The notes beneath the pieces were generated by a model. It worked only from the letters and a program-made list of their open reading frames with translations. It had not been told where the DNA came from and did no database searches. Positions 10,071-20,337 of a stretch of 64,000 nucleotides of DNA are shown here, piece after piece; position 1 is the first letter of the stretch; every line of letters starts with the position of its first letter. Source of the stretch: Diogma glabrata (Eukaryota; Arthropoda; Insecta; Diptera; Cylindrotomidae); NCBI GenBank assembly GCA_963693315.1, contig OY856188.1, positions 101,868,462-101,932,461 of the forward strand, written 5' to 3'. The translations under genes and the position numbers were made by a program.

Positions 10071-11177
10071 ATGTCAAAAGATGATACAACGCAATATAAT
10101 TCTAAAAATTGTTTACAATTACGATCGCGGATTGTAACAAGAAATAGTGAAAGTGATTTGTGTTCCATTAATTCAAATAGTTGTGTTTCTGACCAATTTG
10201 TCAATACAGGTGGGACAAGCGAAATTGATCTTTGGGACAGTAGGGAAAAATTAAATACAGATTTTAAAAATTTTAGTTCAAAAATTTCTCTGTTGAGTAG
10301 TGAATCTGTTAGTTCAGTGAGTTCAAAAAAATCTGAAACTTTAGATATAGCCAACGAAGTTTTCTTTGAGACTGAAATGGCTGAAGATAAATCATTATTA
10401 CATATCGGAAGAGCATTAAAAATAATATCAATCTTTGACGGAAATTTAGAAGAATTAGAACAATGGTTTTCTTGTTGCGAACTTGTATACACACCTCTCA
10501 AGGTTTCGGAGCACAAAATTTTTTTTGATTTTATTAAAACTCGTTTAAAAAATGCAGCGTATGACGTTATGAAATATGGACAAATTGATGATTGGATATC
10601 TTTAAAGGTCGCTCTTAAAAATCAATTTTCTAATGAAAAGTCATTGGAGTTTTTGCATACAGAATTGGTTAGAGTTAAACAAGAAAAATTTGAAGATGTT
10701 AGGGTTTACGCGAGTCGTGTAGAAAAATTGCTGAGTGAATATAATAATGCATGTTTATCTGTTGAGGGAGTTAATTCAGTCAAAGATATTACGTTGTTAA
10801 ATTCAAAAATGGCGCTTAAAGCTTTTGTAGAAGGTTTAAGCCCTGCTATAAGATTATTAGTTAAAGCATGTAGGTTTTCATTACTAAAGGATGCAATAAC
10901 GAAGGCTTCTGAAGAAGAAGTTTCATTAAAATATTTTCAAACTCACAATTTCAATAACGGCTATTACAATCGTTCAATAACAACTCAAATTAGATGCCAA
11001 CTGTGTTATAAAGGTGGACACACCGCTACTAATTGTTATTCTCTTATTAACCCTAATAACAATCAAACGAAGCAGGGAAATTCAAATACAAATTTTAGAT
11101 ATCATCAACAAATTCAATCTAATTTTAATTCTAAGGATCAAAATTTTCGTTTCAGCCTAGTTCAAATTCAACTTTGA
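10071..11177 (+). CDS. gypsy Gag (capsid and nucleocapsid)
   Basis: Structural protein that assembles the retrotransposon particle and binds its RNA. I place the start at ATG 10071; the open frame reaches upstream to 10005 without an earlier ATG. That gives 368 residues. The middle (about residues 100-290) has the retrotransposon-gag fold signature (LEQWFSCCE, DDWISLKVALKNQFS, KALVEGL-like helices). A CCHC knuckle (CQLCYKGGHTATNC) has its Cys at residues 309, 312 and 322 and its His at 317. The frame ends at TGA 11175-11177, ten codons after an A AAT TTT heptamer (11141-11147) aligned to the gag codons. A second knuckle lies in the -1 frame just downstream. Confidence 0.9.
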   Translation: MSKDDTTQYNSKNCLQLRSRIVTRNSESDLCSINSNSCVSDQFVNTGGTSEIDLWDSREKLNTDFKNFSSKISLLSSESVSSVSSKKSETLDIANEVFFETEMAEDKSLLHIGRALKIISIFDGNLEELEQWFSCCELVYTPLKVSEHKIFFDFIKTRLKNAAYDVMKYGQIDDWISLKVALKNQFSNEKSLEFLHTELVRVKQEKFEDVRVYASRVEKLLSEYNNACLSVEGVNSVKDITLLNSKMALKAFVEGLSPAIRLLVKACRFSLLKDAITKASEEEVSLKYFQTHNFNNGYYNRSITTQIRCQLCYKGGHTATNCYSLINPNNNQTKQGNSNTNFRYHQQIQSNFNSKDQNFRFSLVQIQL

Positions 11178-11389
11178 GAGATGAAAAATTCTCTACAAAA
11201 GTTCTTGTTTGTTCTTACTGTCATAATAAGGGTCATATTATACAAGAATGTAGAAAGCGACAATACGCCGAGATGAATCGCAGTACTACAAATAAAATTT
11301 CACAAAGTAATCAACCAAACAAGTCGGAAAACTCCAATGGGCTCCAAGAGTCAAACATTCCTCGACGAGTCCGAGATCTAAAGATATAG
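11148..11389 (+). CDS. second zinc-knuckle segment, -1 frame to gag
   Basis: The open frame overlaps the gag end and has no ATG of its own; it stops at TAG 11389. It holds a second CCHC knuckle, CSYCHNKGHIIQEC (first Cys at 11210), followed by a Lys/Arg/Gln-rich tail, so it is the natural continuation of the nucleocapsid. It would be reached by -1 slippage at A AAT TTT (11141-11147). Alternatively a single base was lost in the T4 run and this is simply the end of gag. The pol frame is again -1 relative to this one and is open from 11311. Confidence 0.7.
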
Positions 11390-11493
11390 AATGTTCTTCA
11401 AAAGATATAAATTTTGTCTCCTTCGCTGCCTTTCAAAACAAACTCTGTGAAAACGCTGATATTAATTTAAAAGAAGCAGAAAACATAAATAGT

Positions 11494-14400
11494 ATGTCTG
11501 CCTATACAAATATGAATTCTGAAGAAATTCTTGATCGTTCTGTCGATATAAAGGTTCTTACTTCTAACTTTTATGCACATCCTTTTTCGACACCCGAATT
11601 TCTGGAATTTTCTTCTTCAATGAATTCAAATATTCAAATTTCTAATTTTGGTTCCATTCCAAATTCTCAAATACATGACGAAAATCGCTCTAACGCAACT
11701 TTCGATCTTTATCATTCTTCTTTAGAAGATTCTAAAATTCATACTCAATTTAAGCAACGTGATAATGAAACTTTTTCTAGAACTTCGAAAATTACCCCTT
11801 CAAATATGTTTTCAGATAAAAGATATTTAAAAATGTGCCTTCCGCATAACAAATCAAAAGAATTGTGGTTTCTCCTTGACACTGGAGCAGATATCAGCAT
11901 AGTTAAAATAGGTTATGTTGATGAAGATGCTGAGTGTTTTCCTGAACTTGGTTGTATGATAAAAGGTATCACTCAAGATTCTATAAAAACTAAAGCAGTA
12001 TGTAACTTGACAATTATATTACCCGATAAGCAAAATTTTTCGCATTCATTTCATTTAGTCGATGATGACTTTCCCATATCGTGTGCAGGAATTTTAGGAA
12101 AAGATTTTTTAACTTCATTTAATTGTAAAATTGATTTTGCATTCCACGAACTAAAGATTTATTTAAATAACAATTCTACTACGTACAAACTTTCTGATCT
12201 ATCATCAAATATTCTGGTTGTTCCACCAAGATCTGAAACTTTAATTCCCATCAAATTTCCACTGTTAACGGACGGGGAAAAAATATGCCATTCACAAGAA
12301 ATAATGCCTGGCGTGTTTATTGCAGGTTGTCTGATCAAAGTAGAAAATAATATTGCTATGGTTAGTGTAGTAAATTCTAATGAATATGAGATAAATATGG
12401 ATGGTAATCCTAATGTTAATACAGATTTAATTGACAATTACGAAATATTTTATCTAAATTCGTCCAACTGTGAAATTGATGATCGATTATCCAAATTGGA
12501 GTCTCAGATTGTAATGGAGCACCTTAATGATGAAGAAAAGAACTCAATCTTGAAAATTTGTCGTGAATTTAATGATTTGTTCTACCTAGAAGGTGATTCA
12601 TTAACAGCCACAGAAGCTACATCCCATAAAATTAATCTATTCCCTAATTCGTCTCCAATTTCTTGTAAACCATATCGATTGCCTCAAACGGTAAAACAAG
12701 AAGTGAATAAACAAGTTTCACAAATGAAAGACGAAGGGATAATCGAAGATTCTACATCTCCTTGGAATTTTCCGTTATTATGTATTCCAAAGAAGTCCTC
12801 AAGTTCTGATAAAAAGTGGAGGATCGTTATCGATTATCGAAAACTCAACAATATAACAGTTCCAGACGTTTTTCCTCTACCAAACATTACTGACATTCTA
12901 GATCAACTAGGAAGATGTAGCTATTACAGTACAATTGATTTGGCAAATGGATACCACCAGGTTCCACTTGAACTAGCGGATCGTCCAAAAACAGCGTTTA
13001 GTACTAATACCGGGCACTACCAATTTACACGTATGAGCATGGGACTAAGAAATGCCCCTAGTACATTTCAAAGGTTAATGACTAACGTCCTCACTGGCTT
13101 AACCGGTCTGAAATGTTTTGTTTATCTCGACGACGTAGTTGTCTATGGTACAAATCTCTCCGAACACAACTCAAAATTAATAGATGTGTTTCATTGTCTG
13201 CGTCGTTATAATCTAAAGATTAACCCTAATAAATGTCAATTTCTTAGGAAAGAAGTGTATTATTTAGGACACGTTATAACTCCTACTGGTATTAAACCTG
13301 ATCCATCTAAAATAGCTGCTATAAAATGCTATCCAAAACCAAAAAACACTAGAGAAACTAAAGCCTTTTTAGGATTGGTAGGTTACTATCGCAAATTCTG
13401 CCCGCACTTTTCAAAGACTGCTAAACCACTAACCGAATTAATAAGGGATGAAACCAAATTTAAATGGGACCCATTTTGCGATGAAGCTTTTACAAAATTG
13501 AAGGAAGTTCTTATTAACCCACCAATTCTTCAGTTTCCAGATTTTAATAAGGAATTCATACTTACCTGTGATGCAAGTGATCTTGCTATTGGCTCTGTAT
13601 TGTCTCAGATTACAAATGAATCAGATCTACCTATAGCATATGCAAGTCGTGTGTTAAATAAAGCCGAAAAAAATTATTCGACGATAGAAAAGGAACTACT
13701 GTCAATCGTTTGGTCGGCACATCATTTTCGACCGTATCTGTATGGTAGACCGTTTAAAATCTTTTCGGACCATAGACCACTTATATGGCTTTATAATCTA
13801 AAGAATCCTTCTTCGCGGTTGATGCGATGGAAAATCAAATTAGAGGAGTATGATTATAAGATTTTTTTCAAAGCAGGAAAAACTAATACGAATGCTGACG
13901 CGTTAAGCAGAGTAGAACTTGACCCTGAAATGAAAGTTGTAACTCGTTCAAAATCCAAATCAGATTTAATTAATCCCTTAGACAGCTATACAATTCCGCA
14001 AGCACCTACATCATTACCTGACTCTTCAACTTCACTAAATTCTTCTTTAACCAATTCAACTTTAGTTTCAAATAATCAAACTAAAACATCCATGGGAGCT
14101 AAGAAAAAACAATCAAATATATCAATATCCTCATCCTTGAATACTAATCCACACAAAAATTGTACGAACCAAATAACTGCTGCAAATCAATCATATCAAC
14201 CGGAAAATATTCAAACCTTAACAAACGTAGAAGATATAAATGCTGTTATTAAGGAATTTCATGATGGACCCTTAGGAGCCCATCAAGGCATTTATAGAAC
14301 TTTTAAGCGAATGCGTCAATATTATTATTTTCCTCAGATGTTCGCACGCATTGAAAACTATATAAAAAATTGCATGTCATGTCAGAAGTTTAAGTCTTGT

Positions 14401-15276
14401 GAAAATAGAAATATACCATTAAAAATTACATCCACAGCATCTAAACCATTCGAAAAGCTCTGCTTAGATGTTGTTGGTCCACTCCCTTCAACTTACGAAA
14501 ACAATAAATTTATATTAACCATGATCTGTGATTTAACTAAGTATTCAATAGCAGTACCGATTCCCAACCAGGAAACTGAAACTATAGCAAAAGCTTTAGT
14601 TAAACATTTTATTTGTATATATGGTCTGCCTCATACGATTCTTACAGATCAAGGATCAAATTTCATGAGTAAAGTTTTTAAGCAAATATGCAAATTCTTA
14701 CAAATTAAAAAGATTAACACCAGTGCGTACCATCCTCAAACGAATGGTTCTTTGGAACGAAGTCACAAAACTCTCGCAGAATATTTACGACATTTTGTTA
14801 ACAGTGATCCACTTGATTGGGATGCCTGGGTGCCATTTGCAATATTTTCATACAATACTACCCCGCATACCTCTACCAACTTTATGCCGTACGAATTAAT
14901 TTTTGGACAAAAGCCTACCATACCCAGTTCGTTTACAAAAAATATTGATATAAAATATAATTATGACGACTATTTTCATGATTTAAAATATAGAATGCAA
15001 TCTTCGTTTTCTACAGCTCGTGGTAATCTCATCAACTCTAAAGAAACTTCAAAAAAGTATTATGACAAAAAATGTTCTCCTAAAACTTTTAATACTGACG
15101 ATTTTGTATTTGTAAAAAATGAAAAACGGTCTTCGAAATTTGACCCAATTTGGATTGGTCCATATAAAGTGGTACAGATCGTTTCACCTGAAAATACTTG
15201 TATTCAAATTGGTCGAACCGCAAAAATTTTACATAACAATCGCTTAAAGCTTTGTCATGGATATGTCACTACTTAA
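11494..15276 (+). CDS. gypsy Pol: protease, RT, RNase H, integrase
   Basis: Intact polyprotein of 1260 codons from ATG 11494; the frame is open from 11311, so the first residues probably come from a frameshift fusion. Protease: DTGAD at residues 129-133. Reverse transcriptase: about 390-640, with YLDD at 544-547. RNase H: about 690-810, beginning near LTCDASD and ending near NADALSR. Integrase: an H-H-C-C zinc domain (about 925-965), then Asp992, Asp1052 and Glu1088, an exact D-D35-E spacing. The C-terminus has the usual GPYKV motif. All catalytic residues I can see are present. It copies element RNA and inserts the DNA in the nucleus. Confidence 0.95.
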   Translation: MSAYTNMNSEEILDRSVDIKVLTSNFYAHPFSTPEFLEFSSSMNSNIQISNFGSIPNSQIHDENRSNATFDLYHSSLEDSKIHTQFKQRDNETFSRTSKITPSNMFSDKRYLKMCLPHNKSKELWFLLDTGADISIVKIGYVDEDAECFPELGCMIKGITQDSIKTKAVCNLTIILPDKQNFSHSFHLVDDDFPISCAGILGKDFLTSFNCKIDFAFHELKIYLNNNSTTYKLSDLSSNILVVPPRSETLIPIKFPLLTDGEKICHSQEIMPGVFIAGCLIKVENNIAMVSVVNSNEYEINMDGNPNVNTDLIDNYEIFYLNSSNCEIDDRLSKLESQIVMEHLNDEEKNSILKICREFNDLFYLEGDSLTATEATSHKINLFPNSSPISCKPYRLPQTVKQEVNKQVSQMKDEGIIEDSTSPWNFPLLCIPKKSSSSDKKWRIVIDYRKLNNITVPDVFPLPNITDILDQLGRCSYYSTIDLANGYHQVPLELADRPKTAFSTNTGHYQFTRMSMGLRNAPSTFQRLMTNVLTGLTGLKCFVYLDDVVVYGTNLSEHNSKLIDVFHCLRRYNLKINPNKCQFLRKEVYYLGHVITPTGIKPDPSKIAAIKCYPKPKNTRETKAFLGLVGYYRKFCPHFSKTAKPLTELIRDETKFKWDPFCDEAFTKLKEVLINPPILQFPDFNKEFILTCDASDLAIGSVLSQITNESDLPIAYASRVLNKAEKNYSTIEKELLSIVWSAHHFRPYLYGRPFKIFSDHRPLIWLYNLKNPSSRLMRWKIKLEEYDYKIFFKAGKTNTNADALSRVELDPEMKVVTRSKSKSDLINPLDSYTIPQAPTSLPDSSTSLNSSLTNSTLVSNNQTKTSMGAKKKQSNISISSSLNTNPHKNCTNQITAANQSYQPENIQTLTNVEDINAVIKEFHDGPLGAHQGIYRTFKRMRQYYYFPQMFARIENYIKNCMSCQKFKSCENRNIPLKITSTASKPFEKLCLDVVGPLPSTYENNKFILTMICDLTKYSIAVPIPNQETETIAKALVKHFICIYGLPHTILTDQGSNFMSKVFKQICKFLQIKKINTSAYHPQTNGSLERSHKTLAEYLRHFVNSDPLDWDAWVPFAIFSYNTTPHTSTNFMPYELIFGQKPTIPSSFTKNIDIKYNYDDYFHDLKYRMQSSFSTARGNLINSKETSKKYYDKKCSPKTFNTDDFVFVKNEKRSSKFDPIWIGPYKVVQIVSPENTCIQIGRTAKILHNNRLKLCHGYVTT

Positions 15277-15622
15277 ATATATATAACAAAATTAAATAAA
15301 TAAATTTTCTATCGTAGTATAGTCTATAAATGTGGAATGTATACTTATGTAAGAAAAGTTCTTATTTGAAAAATATTGTAGATTAAGTACATAAACTTTA
15401 AAAAAAAAAAAAAAAAAAACAAAAAAAAAAAAAAAATGAAATATTTTGAATTCTTTTTGAATTGTATAACTTTTCTAGTATATTTTAATAATTTGGAAAA
15501 TATTTGTAATTTTTTCTAATTATAGGTCAATTATTTTCGATTTACCATATGCAATCAGGTTTAAAAAAAATATACAATAAAAGATCAACCAGAGGTTGAC
15601 CTTTTTCTTAAGGCGCGAGGTG
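15277..15622. other. pol-LTR spacer with poly(A) tract and polypurine site
   Basis: 346 bp without an ORF. A 36-base A-rich run lies near 15401-15436. AAGGCGCGAGGTG (about 15610-15622) directly before the right LTR is the likely polypurine tract for plus-strand priming. There is no env. Confidence 0.6.
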
Positions 15623-16059
15623 TGTTGTGTTGGCTACTATATTTTTTCATACCTGATTGAATATGATAACTCAACATTAAGATAATTAATTGAATATGAT
15701 AACTCAACATTAAGATAATTAATTGAATATGATAACTCAACATTAAGATAATTAATTGAATATGGTAACTCAACATTAAGATAATTAATGCAATATGGCA
15801 ACACAAATTTACCCCTCTTCTTTGACTCGACCAAAGCACATTTTTATTTCATTTTTGTTAATCACTTTTGATCGAGTCTTCGAATGGGTAAGTCAATTGA
15901 ATTATAATTTGTTATTTCGCATTTCTTTTGTTCGCCATCTTTTTTTAAATATATAAAGTAAACTTTAAAATTGTATTTTTATTCAATTCTGTTTGAATTT
16001 GTGTTTGCATAAAAGCAATAGCAATTGTGTTCTTATTCTCATCCACGCAATTCCTTACA
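15623..16059 (+). repeat. 3' LTR of the gypsy element
   Basis: 437 bp, 99.5% identical to 7874-8310, with the four 33-bp units at 15659-15790. It is followed by the AGTT target duplication (16060-16063). Confidence 0.95.
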
Positions 16060-16249
16060 AGTTTGTTAATTCGAAATTCAGCTTTGCTCACCTCCTATGA
16101 TACACTACTCAAATTATATATAATTTATGATCTATACAACCCTATTCCAGAATACATACCCACTTTATTATATAATTACCTTCATTCACCTCACGTCGAA
16201 GTTAATTATAATGTATATCTCTCGGGTTTCTGCCCTCAATCTCCTATTC

Positions 16250-18655
16250 ATGCCATTTAAAATACTTCAAATTAATATAAGAAGCCTCAAAAGTAATATA
16301 AATGAATTGGAACAATTTTTACTATTGGAAAATATAGATATCGTTTTTCTATCTGAACTAATCCACAAGACAAATTAAAACTACGCAATTACAAGTCTTA
16401 CTTGAAACACAGAGATGATGGATATGGTGATGTGAGTTTCCTAATTAAAAAAACATCATTGTAAAAGAACTTAACTTTAATTGGAATCTCGATCCTTTAG
16501 AATTATTATCTATCAACATTTCTGACTATAAAGATCAAACTTTTCTCTTAACTTCCTTTTATGCTCCTCCTAATATCAACTCACAAACTTTAAAAAACAA
16601 TTTAAACTCATTACTATATCATTAATTATAAGATAAATACAATTCATTTATTTTGGGGGATATCAACGCCCATCATCATCTTTGGGAATCTCATAGTGTT
16701 CTAGACTTTAAAGGCAACATCGTTGCCGATATTATTAACAACTCTATGTTATAATTAATAAAGGAGATCATACCAGAATTGGAGGCCTTAATACTTTCTC
16801 AGCTATTGACATTTCTTTGATATCTAACGATCTCTTTTATAAAACCTCCTGGGAAATTATATATAATAACGTCGGAACGACTGATCATCTCCCTATTGTG
16901 CTCTCTTACTCACAATGGTTTAACATTCCTACTTATAACAAAAAAAAAATTAATTTTGTCTATATTAACAAAACCATATCCAATTTGAACACTACTCATG
17001 CCTTCGATTTGGAAGACTATGAGCAAGAACTAGAGAGAATTGTTAAAACAAACTCAATCATCATACCTGCTGATAACAAATTTATATCTAAACCATGGTG
17101 GAATGGTTTCATAAAAAGATTATGGTTTATAAAAAGAAATAAATTAAGATTTTATAATCAATTCCCTAAAATTTACACCTTCATTCAATATAAGAGATCC
17201 TCCAGTATACTTAGAAGAGAGATAATAAAAGCGAAAAGATCTTCTTGGTCTAACTTCATCAACTCCATCAACCCTTCTTCAAGCTCCAGCTCCATTTGGA
17301 AAAAAATTGGTTTGTTCTTCAACAAGGGTTCAAGTAACAAAACATTTTTAACATTCAGGACAATGTTAAAAAGTTCATGAACTTAAATTTTAAAGGTAAC
17401 TCTACCAATTCCACGACTTTTCATTCTACACCTCATTCTCCTCTGTATGATGAATTCAACACAGATGAAATCTTAGATGTTATGCATAAAGCTAAAAATA
17501 CCCTCCCGGGATCAGATCAAATATCCTATAAAATCATAAAAAGCTTGGATATAAATCACATTAATAAACTAAAATATCATTATAATAAAGCTTGGTCCCA
17601 CCAATCATTTCTTCATAACCGGAGTATTTCTAAGGTGATTCCTATACCAAAACCCAACAAGAATCCTAACAATGTCGAAAACTACCGCCCTATTACTCTT
17701 CTTCCCGTGCTATACAAAATTATCGCTAAACTTATTGTTAAGAGAATCGATAATTTCCTCACAAATAACTCTATACTTTCGGGCTTTTCTTTTGGATTCA
17801 GAAAGGGTAAATCCTCTAGAGATTTAATATTCTGCCTACTAAACAAAATTAATCAACTTATAAACAATAAATACTGTTTCTTATTGATCAGCATGGACAT
17901 AAAGGGCGCTTTCGACAATGTAGATATAAACATCTTATATAATATTATGATAGATATCAATATTCCACACTCATATGCCAACTGGATCCGGAACAGATTC
18001 ACCAATAGAACAACCACTTTTGATGAAGACACTTTTAAAATTCATAAAATAACTAGTCTAGTAGTACCTCAGGGCGATCCTATGAGTCCCACTCTATTTA
18101 ACATCTATACTCACAAACTTCACAACTGCAATATGCACAACGTTTCTATTTTGCAATATGCAGATGACTTTTACTTTATAATAGCAGATTCTAATTACAA
18201 AGCAGCTGAAAATAAAACTAACATATTCCTTCATGAAATGATTAACAACTTAACTAATTTAAAACTAAGTATAAATACTACCAAAACCAATTATATATAT
18301 TTTCATAATAATAAACATAAACCTTCCACTAAATTAATAGTCAACAATATTCCTTTAAAAGAACTTCCTGTATTAAGGATCTTGGGCTTTTACTTCGATA
18401 AAAAATTGAATTTCAACCATCATAAAACCCTCAAAGATAAATGTAAATCAGTAGTCAATATCCTGAAGGTTTTTGCTAACAAAATATATTGAGCTCATCC
18501 TTCCACTCTTATCAACGTACATAAGGGCGTGATAGTTAATAGAATACAGTTCTTTTATCTCTTATAACAAAACCCACTTTGACATCCTTCAAATTATTAT
18601 AAATAGTGGACTTAGACTATGTCTAGGTGTCGTGAATGCAGCGCCAACTATAAAT
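16250..18655 (+). pseudogene. LINE ORF2: endonuclease and reverse transcriptase
   Basis: Starts at ATG 16250 (MPFKILQINIRSLKSNINELE, the usual start of an apurinic-type endonuclease). The endonuclease (to about 16920) is broken by stops and frame changes, but GDINAHH and TTDHLPI are readable. An open part 16817-17380 links to the reverse transcriptase at 17377-18492, one base out of frame, at the A5 run 17368-17372. The RT keeps its motifs: NYRPITLLPV, SMDIKGAFD with the catalytic Asp, VPQGDPMSPTLF and QYADDF. A further 160 bp reads in broken frames to NAAPTIN, where the BEL/Pao element starts. It would perform target-primed reverse transcription. It is inactive as read. Confidence 0.85.
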
Positions 18656-18933
18656 TAAATTTAAATAAAGAAAACCAAATTCGCATCGGGCAAGTGCTGT
18701 TTTTAGTTGCTGAAAAAGACAGAAAAGAAAAGGACGCAATAAAAATATATATTTGACATTTTTCGTATTTTTTAACTTTGTAAAATAATTGAAGTAAACC
18801 AAAACTAAAAATAATAAAACAACAACAAATTTTTAATTGAAATTTATATCCGCCGTGTTAATTATTTAGTGACAGCCTGTCGTATTCGACAATTTTTATT
18901 ATTTTTACTTCAAGATACACGCTTATCAAGCAA

Positions 18934-20319
18934 ATGTCAAAGAATAAGTTGGAACGTGCGAGAAAAAGCCAGCGGTCAAACAAAGGGCAAATGCCAACTA
19001 AGTTTAACGATTTTGAGATGGATAATACATTTAAGCCTGCAACTTCATCTACATTAAGGGCTAATACATTCAATAACACTGAAGAAACTTCAAATATATC
19101 AGTTGTTAATCAAGAAAATACAATAGTGCCGGAAAAAGCAACAACTGAGATGGAAAAATTTATGCAATCAGTTATAGCTCAAATGCAGTCCACGTCCAAT
19201 AAATTAGCAGATAAACTTACAAACATAGAATCTAGAATAATTGATCTTGAAAAATCTAGATTAGATGAATCGATTTCACTAGAAGAATTGTCATTGAATC
19301 CTGATGCTGAGTTATTGCAATTACCACAAATCCAGAATAATACGAAAAAAGCCAATACAGAAAATGAAGTACGAGCAAATAATTTGACGCCAGCTAATGA
19401 AGTTGAAAATTTAAATGTAAAGGTTGGGTAGCCGTATAGTCAATTAATTTCTAATATCAACCCAACACAGCCAATGATTAATTTCGCTTCAAGAATGAAA
19501 TTACTCGATTTGCCAAAGTTTTCTGGATCGCCTGAGCAATGGCCAATGTTTGTATCATCATTTAATGATACTACTAGGGAATACAATTATAGCAATCTAT
19601 AAAATTTACAACGTCTTCAGAAAGCGTTAGAAGGTGATGCGCGTCATGCGGTTGAGTCTATAATGATACATGTAGAGAGTGTTCCTGACATAATGATAGA
19701 ACTGGAATTTAAATTTGGAAGAATAGATCTGTTGGTTAAATCACAAATAGCTAAAGTAAAAAAATTAAAGGATGTACGCGATGATGATTTACCACAACTA
19801 ATTGAATTTTCAACAAATGTACGTAACATGGTATCATTCTTGACAAATTCCGAAGCCAAAGCTCAATTAAATAATCCTGAGCTACTGGAATTATTAATTT
19901 CTAAGCTACCATACGAACGTAGATTAGAATGTGCCCGTCATATTATGCCAGGTATCGAAGTGCAAACTATCGCTGACTTTTCAAAATGGCTACGTGAAAT
20001 AGCAATGGTAGCCAGTTTAGTTCCATCAACAAGTTCACTATCAATGGGTAAATCAACCAAAAAATATACATTGATGACATCAGAAATAAAACAACAAGCC
20101 GTTATCAAATGCATTTATTGTCAGAAAGAACATTACATCAACGATTGCTGCACTTTCAAAAATTTAACAGTCAACGATAGATGGGAGTGGATCAAAAAGA
20201 ATAGAGTTTGTTTTTCTTGTCTAAGAATCGGTCACAGATCTTTGTTTTGTAAAAGAAAACGCAAATGTGGAATTAACAATTATACTAAAACGCATCATAT
20301 GCTGCTACATGAAGAATAA
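18934..20319 (+). pseudogene. BEL/Pao Gag (DUF1759, zinc-finger tail)
   Basis: One frame of about 460 codons from ATG 18934 with two internal stops, TAG near 19429 and TAA at 19600-19602. The N-terminus is basic, then a likely coiled coil (about 19140-19290). The LPKFSG..EQWPMFVSSF motif near 19516 marks the DUF1759 capsid region. The C-terminus has the Cys-rich pattern CIYCQKEHYINDCCTF and CFSCLRIGHRSLFC (about 20110-20260). A stop at 20317-20319 separates it from the protease, which continues in the same frame from 20338. Confidence 0.85.
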
Positions 20320-20337
20320 AAAACGGTAACAACCATA

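Larger units (their letters stand above)
7874..16059 (+). mobile_element. complete, young Ty3/gypsy LTR retrotransposon
   Basis: The element is 8186 bp with TG...CA LTRs of 437 bp each and a 4-bp target duplication AGTT (7870-7873 and 16060-16063). The LTRs differ at only two positions (one in the third 33-bp repeat, one in the CCCCT-G/C-TTC stretch), so insertion was recent. The order is LTR, primer site, 1.7-kb leader, gag, zinc-knuckle ORF, protease-RT-RNase H-integrase, LTR. Integrase lies after RNase H, which defines Ty3/gypsy rather than Ty1/copia. No env-like ORF lies between pol and the right LTR. It may still be mobile if the two frame changes before pol are programmed or are sequence errors. 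Confidence 0.95.
6160..18655 (+). mobile_element. LINE (Jockey/I/R1-type) interrupted by a gypsy element
   Basis: LINE-1 of this window. ORF1 lies at about 6160-7361 and ORF2 at 16250 to about 18655. The gypsy element 7874-16059 with its AGTT duplication splits them. Without the insert, the ORF1-ORF2 gap is about 700 bp. The 3' end is missing: coding similarity (SGLRLCLGVVNAAPTIN near 18600-18650) stops where the BEL/Pao element starts, and no poly(A) tail remains. The order of events was therefore LINE first, then the LTR elements. Confidence 0.8.

Noticed and set aside
10037..10516. 159-codon reverse ORF
   Set aside because: It is the antisense shadow of gag, which has clear domain and zinc-knuckle evidence on the plus strand.
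15585..15839. Reverse ORFs of repeated ILMLSYHIQL and NYLNVELSYS type
   Set aside because: They are translations of the 33-bp LTR repeats; the same frame recurs in the left LTR.
16027..16378. Small ORFs at the right LTR/LINE border
   Set aside because: The first parts span LTR end and spacer; only the part from ATG 16250 belongs to LINE ORF2.
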